From: Methanocorpusculaceae archaeon UBA456
Lineage (GTDB): Archaea > Halobacteriota > Methanomicrobia > Methanomicrobiales > Methanocorpusculaceae
DNA: 5,436 bases
Reading direction: 5' to 3'
Assembly: GCA_002496395.1 (NCBI GenBank)
Contig: DAJQ01000006.1
Coordinates: 1-5,436, forward strand
Positions 1 to 5,265 of the stretch are shown here, in pieces. The notes beneath the pieces were generated by a model. The model ran no database searches and was not told the origin of the DNA. It saw nothing but the letters and a program-made list of their open reading frames with translations. Position 1 is the first letter of the stretch. Each line of letters opens with the position of its first letter. A program made the position numbers and the translations under genes.

Positions 1-25
1 GGTGTTAGGTACAGGTCTTGCCGAT

Positions 26-646
26 TTAACAGGATGATACTGACATAACCTCCTCAGGCGAGATGATAAAGTCCAGGGCATTGATACTGCTGCTTGTGTC
101 AATATCCATATCGCTCTCGAGGATATCAGATGCACGCGGATTGGCAAAGAGGAGCCTTCCGGTGAAATCAACGATAAGAATCCCTTCGTTTGACTGTTCC
201 ACCAATGTCCTGAATATCTCTGTACTTCTCCAGAGGGCGGCTTCTGCCTGTTTCTTCTCAATAGCGTACTCGATCTTCTTCCGAAGCTCTGCAAACAGTG
301 CAACTGATCCCCCGGTTTTCTGGATATAGAAATCTGCGCCGCAATTCAGGGCGTCGATCACCACTTCTTCCCTTCCCCTCCCGGTGAAGATGATGAAGGG
401 AGTTGAGCTATCCATCTCCCGGAGATACTGGAGCAGCGAGATCCCGTCCATTCTCGGCATCTGGTAATCTGATACAATCGCATCGAAATGCTGCTCCCTG
501 AGGAGGAAGAGAGCTTCCTCTGCATTGTCTGTGACTGTTACTTAAAAGACCCCTGATTCTTCCAGAAACTGCTTCCCCACATCAAGGAGAGCTAATTCAT
601 CATCCACGAGGAGAATTCGGAAAACCGGTTTACCGGCAGGCGGCAT
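26..646 (-). pseudogene. Response regulator, receiver plus PAS domain, broken by an in-frame stop
   Basis: Reading minus from ATG at 646 gives an N-terminal receiver (REC) domain: acidic pair D15-D16 in the motif LLVDDE, the expected phosphoacceptor D60 in SDYQMPRMDG, T88 in FTGRG and K110 in IQKTGG. A charged, probably helical linker (about 115-140) leads into a PAS domain beginning near IFRTLVEQSNEGILIVDF. Codon 35 is TAA (complement of 542-544) with REC sequence in the same frame on both sides, so this is a point nonsense change, not a frameshift. A second TAA at 26-28 ends the frame in mid-PAS. Only 26-460 is open from a methionine, and that piece lacks the N-terminal third of REC, including D15, D16 and D60, so it should not accept phosphate. 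Such proteins normally relay histidine-kinase signals; no partner kinase is visible. A sequencing error is the main alternative. The domain call is sure; the pseudogene call is likely. Confidence 0.8.
542..544 (-). other. In-frame TAA inside the receiver domain
   Basis: The complement of 542-544 is TAA, between GVF and VTVTDNAEEAL, in frame with both the start at 646 and the methionine at 460. One base change from TCA, CAA, GAA or AAA would produce it. It is ochre, so archaeal pyrrolysine decoding (TAG) cannot explain it. Confidence 0.85.
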
Positions 647-700
647 ATATACATGATATATAGGCCAAGACAATAATGGTTGCGATATGCTTAGATGAAC

Positions 701-709
701 AAAATTAAA
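701..709 (-). promoter_or_regulatory. Possible TATA element for the response-regulator gene
   Basis: The minus strand reads TTTAATTTT here, about 55 bases before the ATG at 646, a distance that leaves a short leader after an archaeal start site. A second AT-rich stretch (TATATAT, 656-662) lies too close to the ATG to serve a start upstream of it. This is inference from spacing and composition only. Confidence 0.3.
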
Positions 710-723
710 CCTCCATTTACAAG

Positions 724-736
724 GAGATCAGATCTC
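724..736. repeat. Short perfect inverted repeat, GAGATC-A-GATCTC
   Basis: Six-base arms are separated by one base, in the gap between the regulator gene (ending at 774) and the response-regulator gene (starting at 646). It could be a dimer-binding operator or a 5-bp hairpin with a 3-base loop at the 3' end of the regulator transcript. A related string, AGAGATCTGAAATAAAG (2455-2471), lies just before the likely TATA box of the plus-strand operon, next to CTGAAATAGAG here (736-746). A binding role is speculative. Confidence 0.35.
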
Positions 737-773
737 TGAAATAGAGGGTGGGGAAAAGAGAGCGATATTAAAA

Positions 774-1589
774 TTATGTAGGCATCGAACAATCATCTGA
801 AAGAGTAGTATATACTTTAAGCATTGTATCTGATAGTTGATGCCTGACTATTGCCCCCTCTTTTTTTTGCACGATAATTTTGTCATTTAACAGATAGCGC
901 ATGTGCCAGCTCACAGTAGGTCCGGTAATCCCTACAAGCCTGCTGATTTCATGCCGGGATATTCCGGGATGATGAAAAACAGTCTCTATGATTTTTTTAT
1001 CCTTCTGATGGTTAAGATGCATAATCATTATCCGCTCGTCAGGAGAATATTTTCCGGAATTTTCAAAATATCGGGCAGTTTTTTTGCATGTATCAGATAT
1101 AATCATTCCAGTTTTTACCAGATGGTTCAGGTGATAAAGTAAATTTTTGTAGGTAAAACCGGTTTGCCTGTTCAAATCAGCAAGCTGAACACCGGGATTT
1201 TTCTGTATACACCTGTAGATCATCTCTCTTGACGAACTTTCGAGAATATTTTTCCTGGTAAGACGACTGAATCCACCGACAAACGGAATGACATTTAAGG
1301 AGAGATGTTTACCGACATAAATGATTCCGGGGATCACTGTCCCAATTCCCAGAATAACAAGAATCCACAAAGGCAGATCAGAAAAAGGGATTGGCGAGGG
1401 GTCGGGTTCATTGAGAAGGATCGTCTCTGATGATCTGGGAGTGAAATACAGATCACTGTATTCAGGATACAAGTCGTAAGCAGGCTGGACAATGTAACCT
1501 CCTGTTTCACTAGCGATAACAAGGGGTATCTGGGCACCCACCAGTAACAAAATAAGTACCATCAGATTTCCAGTTTGTATGTGTCGCAT
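774..1589 (-). CDS. Membrane-anchored transcriptional regulator with two winged-helix domains
   Basis: This 271-residue protein has a hydrophobic N-terminal signal segment (about 8-26), an exported stretch of some 45 residues with many Tyr, Pro and acidic residues (27-71), a membrane helix at about 73-93 (WILVILGIGTVIPGIIYVG) and a basic cytoplasmic part. Two helix-turn-helix units follow: about 120-177 (NPGVQLADLNRQTGFTYKNL, then HLVKTGMI) and about 196-252 (HPGISRHEISRLVGITGPTV, then a beta wing near VQKKEGAIVRHQL). This is the ArsR/MarR-like fold used by many methanogen one-component regulators. It probably senses something outside or in the membrane and binds DNA directly, without a phosphorelay. 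The ATG at 1589 follows a modest AGGT ribosome site by 7 bases. It lies 17 bases after the exported-protein gene, so the two are probably cotranscribed. Its ligand and targets are unknown; the divergent promoter at 2321-2611 is an obvious candidate. Confidence 0.82.
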   Translation of the reverse strand: MRHIQTGNLMVLILLLVGAQIPLVIASETGGYIVQPAYDLYPEYSDLYFTPRSSETILLNEPDPSPIPFSDLPLWILVILGIGTVIPGIIYVGKHLSLNVIPFVGGFSRLTRKNILESSSREMIYRCIQKNPGVQLADLNRQTGFTYKNLLYHLNHLVKTGMIISDTCKKTARYFENSGKYSPDERIMIMHLNHQKDKKIIETVFHHPGISRHEISRLVGITGPTVSWHMRYLLNDKIIVQKKEGAIVRHQLSDTMLKVYTTLSDDCSMPT

Positions 1590-1606
1590 ACCAGATACCT
1601 AACCAA

Positions 1607-2320
1607 TCACAAAACAAGGAGCATGAACGGCCTGGTTCCCTGAACATCTTCTCCTTCAACAACAGCATACCAGTCCCCAGGTTCAATGCCCTCCGGCCGG
1701 GATACCTGAAGGAAGATTCTCCCGTTTACTATCCCGTCACTGTCATCATAATATGGTCCCATAACTACACCATCAGGAGAAAAAAAGGTGAACTTCAGCG
1801 AATCCTGCGTATCTCCCCAGAATAGATCAAATGTGAACGTATCGATATTGTCCGGAATCTCCCTCTGGAAATACTTCTTTTCTCCCATAGATACAGACAG
1901 TCTCATTCGCCCGATAATGACGTATCCACTCCTGTCGGTTACGACATGTTCCAGACCCATCTCCTGTTTCTCTAACTGGCTCAGATTCCTGATATTCACC
2001 GGTCCTTTATCATCCCATACATTGGCACCATACGGGAACTCAGAATCTTCTCCGGGATACCGACTGCCCCAATAGTAAGGCTGTCTCCATACCTGTTCAA
2101 GACGAGTGGGATCGACATTTGCCAGAATGGTTGCATAATTCTCCTTAGTATAAGCGATCCGGGCCACATCCCCAAGGGTAATATTCGCCCCCCAATTCTC
2201 ATTTAGCCATTTCATGCCTTCTTCGGTGTATTCACCAGAGATCTCAAAAGAGGCCGAGGCTCCGGTTGTCAGGAGGAGGACACCTATAATGGCTACGAGG
2301 GTCAGGCACCCGGTTTTCAT
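1607..2320 (-). CDS. Exported protein: shared N-terminal module plus PPC-like beta-sandwich domain
   Basis: This 237-residue protein begins with a Sec signal peptide (1-24; hydrophobic core about 6-18, ending ASAS). Residues 25-89, FEISGEYTEEG to WGSRYP, form a module matching the protein at 2612-3313 in 55 of 65 positions without gaps. It looks mostly helical and is rich in Trp and Tyr. After a linker, about 155-237 resembles a bacterial pre-peptidase C-terminal (PPC)-like beta-sandwich: paired strands around TFTFDLFWGD and SLKFTFFSPDG, an acidic turn GPYYDDSDG, then PGDWYAVVEGEDVQGTRPF. Such domains mediate binding or folding outside the cell; no catalytic motif is visible. It is probably secreted or held at the surface by a partner, as no C-terminal anchor is present. 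The start at 2320 is fixed by the signal peptide, with a weak GGGATG-like ribosome site. The gene is probably cotranscribed with the downstream membrane regulator. The PPC assignment is from pattern only. Confidence 0.8.
   Translation of the reverse strand: MKTGCLTLVAIIGVLLLTTGASASFEISGEYTEEGMKWLNENWGANITLGDVARIAYTKENYATILANVDPTRLEQVWRQPYYWGSRYPGEDSEFPYGANVWDDKGPVNIRNLSQLEKQEMGLEHVVTDRSGYVIIGRMRLSVSMGEKKYFQREIPDNIDTFTFDLFWGDTQDSLKFTFFSPDGVVMGPYYDDSDGIVNGRIFLQVSRPEGIEPGDWYAVVEGEDVQGTRPFMLLVL
2054..2248 (-). repeat. Shared 65-residue module, minus-strand copy
   Basis: This encodes residues 25-89 of the exported protein at 1607-2320 and forms an inverted pair with 2693-2887. In the first 20 codons the proteins are identical while 8 codons differ, all synonymously. 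That points to an old duplication kept by selection on the protein, not a recent copy. Confidence 0.9.
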
Positions 2321-2375
2321 ACAAACTACATCCCGGTTTTCACTCTTGAATTACTCCAGTGATTCGATATGTGCC

Positions 2376-2384
2376 CATAAATAG
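2376..2384 (-). promoter_or_regulatory. Likely TATA box of the minus-strand operon
   Basis: The minus strand reads CTATTTATG, about 57 bases before the ATG at 2320. With an archaeal start site about 25 bases downstream, the leader would be roughly 30 bases. It is supported by sequence and spacing only. Confidence 0.45.
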
Positions 2385-2473
2385 ATTGTTCCAGATTACT
2401 CAACACAGAAAACACCTCCAAATCCAGAAAAATAAAAAAAAAGAGACAATGTAGAGAGATCTGAAATAAAGCC

Positions 2474-2481
2474 TATTTAAA
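2474..2481 (+). promoter_or_regulatory. Likely TATA box of the plus-strand operon
   Basis: TATTTAAA lies about 130 bases before the ATG at 2612. Transcription would start near 2500-2506, leaving a leader of a little over 100 bases that contains the GGCA-TCAG-TGCC hairpin. That is long for an archaeal leader, so either the leader has a role or the true TATA box lies nearer the gene. Confidence 0.4.
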
Positions 2482-2597
2482 GACAGGATAAATTCAGTTT
2501 GTCGGATTTGTCAAGCAACAAAAAGGTCACATATGTAATGATCTGCTCTGGTGCACGACAAAAGGCATCAGTGCCAAAGATCAGGCTGTCCGACCCA

Positions 2598-2607
2598 AAG
2601 GAAGTGA
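2598..2607 (+). promoter_or_regulatory. Ribosome binding site of the gene at 2612
   Basis: AAGGAAGTGA ends 4 bases before the ATG and is close to the archaeal GGAGGTGA consensus. It supports 2612 as the start, which also places a proper signal peptide at the N-terminus. Confidence 0.65.
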
Positions 2608-2611
2608 AGAT

Positions 2612-3313
2612 ATGGAAAAATTGAAAAAAACCCTGACATTATTGGCAGCACTCGTTGTGATGCTGGCATGTACCGCACCCGCCGTGAGCGCCTTTGAGAT
2701 ATCGGGCGAATACACCGAAGAAGGCATGAAGTGGTTAAATGAAAACTGGGGCAAAGAAATTACTCTTGGGGATGTTGCAAGGATAGCATACACAAGAGAG
2801 AATTACGAACAGATCATAGAAAACGTTGACCCAACACGTCTTGAGCAGGTCTGGAACCGCCCATATTACTGGGGGGAACGCTACCCGCCCACAGATGAGG
2901 TTACTCCAGGTCCAAAGATCTTTGACGAAAACGATCAACTTGTAAATGATCCGGACGGATCGATCCTCGCTGGCATCCTTGACGGCAGAATAAGATCACT
3001 GCGATCCGGCCTGATTGTCGATGCAGACCCTGTATCGTATTCAGGAGGATATATCCACTACGGTGGAAGTGGATATGTATATGGGCATGTTGGAACTATT
3101 GAACACCTGATTGTCGAATCCAAACTATACGGAAATGGAGACTGGAAAAAAACCTCATACAAACAGAAGTATGGGGCCGAACCATATGAACAAATATATA
3201 TTCCGGGCATAATAAGCCCAGTAAGTAGCACGTTGTATCAATCCCAGACCTTTGTCCAATCAACAAATCCAACACATAGTGCAAGCACATGGTCGCCTGC
3301 ACTCTTTTATTGA
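2612..3313 (+). CDS. Exported protein: shared N-terminal module plus an unrecognised C-terminal domain
   Basis: This 233-residue protein has a clear Sec signal peptide (basic MEKLKK, hydrophobic 7-20, cleavage after APAVSA at 27). Cys20 is not in a good lipobox, so a lipoprotein is unlikely. Residues 28-92 repeat the module of the divergent gene (55 of 65 identical). After residue 92 the two proteins share nothing obvious. The C-terminal part, about 130-233, is rich in Gly, Tyr and Ser, with strands around YIHYGGSGYVYGHVG and HLIVESKLYGNGDWKKTSY, and ends in STWSPALFY. It is probably an all-beta secreted domain whose family I do not recognise; no catalytic residues stand out. A good ribosome site (2598-2607) supports the start. 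The beta-propeller gene begins 34 bases downstream and is probably in the same operon. The role is unknown; a constant docking module with a variable effector or binding domain is the simplest reading. Confidence 0.82.
   Translation: MEKLKKTLTLLAALVVMLACTAPAVSAFEISGEYTEEGMKWLNENWGKEITLGDVARIAYTRENYEQIIENVDPTRLEQVWNRPYYWGERYPPTDEVTPGPKIFDENDQLVNDPDGSILAGILDGRIRSLRSGLIVDADPVSYSGGYIHYGGSGYVYGHVGTIEHLIVESKLYGNGDWKKTSYKQKYGAEPYEQIYIPGIISPVSSTLYQSQTFVQSTNPTHSASTWSPALFY
2693..2887 (+). repeat. Shared 65-residue module, plus-strand copy
   Basis: This encodes residues 28-92 (FEISGEYTEEG to WGERYP) of the protein at 2612-3313 and is the inverted partner of 2054-2248. Conserved features include GMKWLNENWG, ITLGDVARIAYT, NVDPTRLEQVW and PYYWG. 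Similarity begins at the signal-peptide cleavage site and ends sharply after the RYP motif, so it behaves as a discrete mature N-terminal domain. Confidence 0.9.
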
Positions 3314-3335
3314 TGAGGATAACAAGCCATTTTTT

Positions 3336-3343
3336 GGAGAGAG
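3336..3343 (+). promoter_or_regulatory. Ribosome binding site that fixes the propeller gene start
   Basis: GGAGAGAG lies 4 bases before the ATG at 3348. It decides for this start over an in-frame upstream ATG at 3252, which would overlap the preceding gene and bury the signal peptide. Confidence 0.7.
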
Positions 3344-3347
3344 TCTT

Positions 3348-4577
3348 ATGAGATTACTTTTTGATTATAAATGCAAACGACTAATTTTATTATCATTACT
3401 CATCGTTTTTTTTATCCCGGCAATTACACCTTCAATTTCTGCCGCTGTTTCTGAGGACATCCTGATATTACAAGAGGGATCTCAAAGAGACTTGTTTAGT
3501 GCCCGGATAGGAGGCGATTATATTGCAACATATGTAAAAACATCCAGTCCAAACGAGATAAAAATTTTTAGTCTTAAAGGAGAGATGATAAAAACAGTAC
3601 AGCTTTCCAACAAATCAAGTGTCGCTACTGCAATCGATATACATGATAATCATCTCTATTATGTCGAACAGGACAAGGATATTCCCAGGATTGAGCGTCT
3701 TGATACCCTATATCAATATAATATAATCTCAGAGGAACGACAAATAATCTACACTGCTCCACAATATTATGAGCATATTAAGCGTATTACTGCCGAAGAG
3801 AGGATTATTGTATTTGAGCTTGAAGGCACTCAAACCTCTCAGTTATTGGTTCACAATTTAATAACCGGAGAAACACATGCAATCTACACCAAATCCATGG
3901 TCAATGATATTGCAACTGACGGAGAGTATGTGATATGGGGGTGTGGACAGCCAGGCAATGAGATACTTACAGAAATCCATGTTTATTCAATATCCACCGG
4001 TAATACCTTCATCATTCCAGAAAGCAGATCTGAATTATCATACGGATCTGTGGATATTTCTGGAAACTACGTGACATGGTTTAAAGCGTTGGAAAGTCCT
4101 CTCTGGGAAAACGGGATGCTTATTCACGGAAGAAAAGGAATGGAAATTATGTTGACCGATCTGATTTCAGGGGAGACAGTATCCCTTGGAACGAGTAGGG
4201 GTTATTCACGTCCTTTCATATCGGGGGATAATGTTTTGTTCCTGGAAAGACCTGCCCCAAATGAAGATGGGGGTTATGAGGATGGCTGGGACAATGGAAA
4301 AATTATCATATACAATATAAAGACTGGGAAATACTCAGGATTAGGATCAGATGTAGGAAGTATTCAGGATATTGAGGGCAATGCTATCATCTGGAGCAGA
4401 TATAATCCGGTTTCGTTTTGGGTGACGACTTTTTCTGAGGAAACAGAAAATATTATGAATACGCCCACCCCCCCTCAAGAAAACGCTTCACCCATCAATC
4501 CCATTTCTATTATTTCAGCAGCGATGCTCGCAGGTCTGGGATACAGACTCGTGAAAAAGAAGAGATGGGGCATGTAG
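3348..4577 (+). CDS. Surface beta-propeller protein with C-terminal membrane anchor
   Basis: This 409-residue protein has a signal peptide (basic 1-11, hydrophobic 12-30, probable cleavage near SAA at 31-33). The body shows about seven blade-like repeats: a short 'GDYIA/GEYVIW/GNYVTW/GDNVLF' strand, then a second strand such as IHVYSISTGN, LLVHNLITGETHAIY, MLTDLISGETVSL or IIYNIKTGKYSGL. Units begin near 53, 98, 147, 188, 236, 290 and 342. This is the TolB/WD40-like extracellular propeller style common in methanogen surface proteins. A proline-rich spacer (TPTPP, about 372-376) leads to a C-terminal membrane helix (about 384-401) and a basic tail KKKRWGM, so the propeller is displayed outside and anchored. 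It likely binds protein or sugar rather than acting as an enzyme. The gene is 34 bases after the exported module protein and ends before a T-rich run. It is notably AT-rich (35% GC at 3601-3660). The exact ligand is unknown. Confidence 0.82.
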   Translation: MRLLFDYKCKRLILLSLLIVFFIPAITPSISAAVSEDILILQEGSQRDLFSARIGGDYIATYVKTSSPNEIKIFSLKGEMIKTVQLSNKSSVATAIDIHDNHLYYVEQDKDIPRIERLDTLYQYNIISEERQIIYTAPQYYEHIKRITAEERIIVFELEGTQTSQLLVHNLITGETHAIYTKSMVNDIATDGEYVIWGCGQPGNEILTEIHVYSISTGNTFIIPESRSELSYGSVDISGNYVTWFKALESPLWENGMLIHGRKGMEIMLTDLISGETVSLGTSRGYSRPFISGDNVLFLERPAPNEDGGYEDGWDNGKIIIYNIKTGKYSGLGSDVGSIQDIEGNAIIWSRYNPVSFWVTTFSEETENIMNTPTPPQENASPINPISIISAAMLAGLGYRLVKKKRWGM

Positions 4578-4585
4578 AGTGAACT

Positions 4586-4602
4586 GAAAAAGTACATTTT
4601 TT
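4586..4602 (+). terminator. T-rich terminator-like element after the propeller gene
   Basis: AAAAAGTACATTTTTT lies just past the TAG at 4575-4577. The A-run can pair with the T-run, and archaeal RNA polymerase stops at such T-tracts. This would end the module/propeller operon. Confidence 0.45.
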
Positions 4603-4636
4603 GTATCGCTCATTAAAACCAACAAATCCCTCATAA

Positions 4637-4777
4637 TTAAATTTGCCATTCATTATACCATTGCTCATAGTACTTGTGATCAAAAAAGCAGTGGAGAACA
4701 TACAGGTTTTCTTCCCGAATTTCATAGATAATCTGTGCCTGCCGCGTCAGCTTCTCAACATGAGAGGGTATGCCTCA
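4637..4777 (-). pseudogene. Fragment of an unidentified gene, C-terminal end
   Basis: On the minus strand the frame from a TGA (4775-4777) to a TAA (4637-4639) is open and reads GIPSHVEKLTRQAQ, then IIYEIREENLYVLHCFFDH, then KYYEQWYNEWQI and stop. The balance of charged and aromatic residues looks like real protein. The pattern YEIR-x-x-x-LYVLHCFFDH faintly recalls the last strands of small RelE/ParE-type toxins, but that is weak. There is no start codon or ribosome site. Upstream of the TGA the frame continues for only eight codons (LPPCRLMK) to another stop. If real, it is the tail of a gene whose front was lost or mutated, next to the truncated repeat gene at 4813. No function is assigned; it could be a chance open frame. 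Confidence 0.35.
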
Positions 4778-4812
4778 CTTCATGAGACGGCAAGGCGGCA
4801 ATTATAGAATAA

Positions 4813-5265
4813 TTGATTGCAGGATCATCGTCCACTTATGCCGAAGGCTCCTATGAGCTGACGATGTCCGTTGACAGGCAGGAGTTTACCGGCTGGGGGA
4901 CGAAGATTGAAGATACCGATGAAAGCCTCCAGCACCTGTGGACCGGCTACCGGGCGCCACCGGTCTCCTGGACAGGCATCTGGGATGAGCCAAACGGCAG
5001 CGGAAATATGATCCTTGTACAGGACAAAACAACGGTCACCGGCACCTATGAGTATTATACGACACCCGGCAGCATCACCGGCACGATATCCGAGGAGAGC
5101 GGAGGATTCATTCTCATCGGCACCTACACCGAAGATGATGACTCAGGTATTTTTTCCTTCCGGATGTCAGATGACGGAAAAAAGTTTGCCGGCTGGTATA
5201 TGCATGATGGGGTGAGCGGAGATGAGAACAAATATGACTGGAATGGTGTGAGGAGAGGGGAGTAA
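4813..5265 (+). CDS. 5'-truncated gene of tandem lipocalin-like repeats
   Basis: The 150-codon frame encodes the end of one repeat and all of a second. Copy 1 (about 12-49): GSYELTMSVDRQEFTGW, then WTGYRAP. Copy 2 (about 51-150): SWTGIWDEPNGSGNMILVQ, TTVTGTYEYY, SITGTISE, IGTYTEDDDSGIFSFRMSDDG, FAGWYM and final WNGVRRGE. The shared pattern is G...F/L.MS.D...F.GW...DE...W.G.R. This W-G-x-M-x-L-x-Q / VTGTY / GTW architecture is a beta-barrel repeat common in methanogen and bacterial hypothetical proteins. Copy 1 lacks its first half. There is no ATG at the front, the earliest start is TTG at 4813, no ribosome site precedes it, and a TAA lies immediately upstream (4810-4812). So the 5' end of the gene has been lost, and expression is doubtful. 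It is GC-richer than its neighbour (41 of 60 bases at 4921-4980), pointing to a different history. Confidence 0.65.
   Translation: MIAGSSSTYAEGSYELTMSVDRQEFTGWGTKIEDTDESLQHLWTGYRAPPVSWTGIWDEPNGSGNMILVQDKTTVTGTYEYYTTPGSITGTISEESGGFILIGTYTEDDDSGIFSFRMSDDGKKFAGWYMHDGVSGDENKYDWNGVRRGE

Larger units (their letters stand above)
2321..2611. promoter_or_regulatory. Divergent AT-rich promoter region
   Basis: This 291-base gap separates the two divergent operons and contains no convincing small gene. It holds a TATA-like element for each direction, an A-rich run (about 2428-2442), a spaced direct repeat TTTGTC (2498-2503 and 2507-2512) near the expected plus-strand start site, and a small hairpin GGCA-TCAG-TGCC (2564-2575) in the plus-strand leader. 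Regulation from one shared region would link the two paralogue operons. Confidence 0.6.

Noticed and set aside
63..329. 88-codon plus-strand open frame opposite the response regulator
   Set aside because: It is the antisense shadow of conserved REC-PAS sequence, with a translation rich in Ser and Ile and no recognisable motif.
542..544. Recoding of the in-frame stop in the response regulator as pyrrolysine
   Set aside because: The codon is TAA; pyrrolysine in methanogens is read from TAG. A nonsense mutation is simpler.
2612..2690. Lipoprotein signal at Cys20 of the plus-strand module protein
   Set aside because: The residues before Cys (M-L-A) do not fit a good lipobox, and a normal signal-peptidase site APAVSA follows at 22-27, just before the conserved module.
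2054..2887. Inverted module copies as ends of a mobile element
   Set aside because: The copies are coding, differ by many synonymous changes, and flank only a promoter region with no transposase or target duplication.
3252..3347. Upstream in-frame ATG giving the propeller protein 32 extra residues
   Set aside because: It overlaps the previous gene by 62 bases, has no ribosome site, and would place a polar segment before the signal peptide. The ATG at 3348 has GGAGAGAG at the right distance.
4510..4725. 71-codon open frame on the minus strand over the end of the propeller gene
   Set aside because: It lies largely antisense to a well-supported gene, has no ribosome site, and its Ser/Thr-rich translation lacks domain features. 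The neighbouring frame (4637-4777) looks more protein-like.
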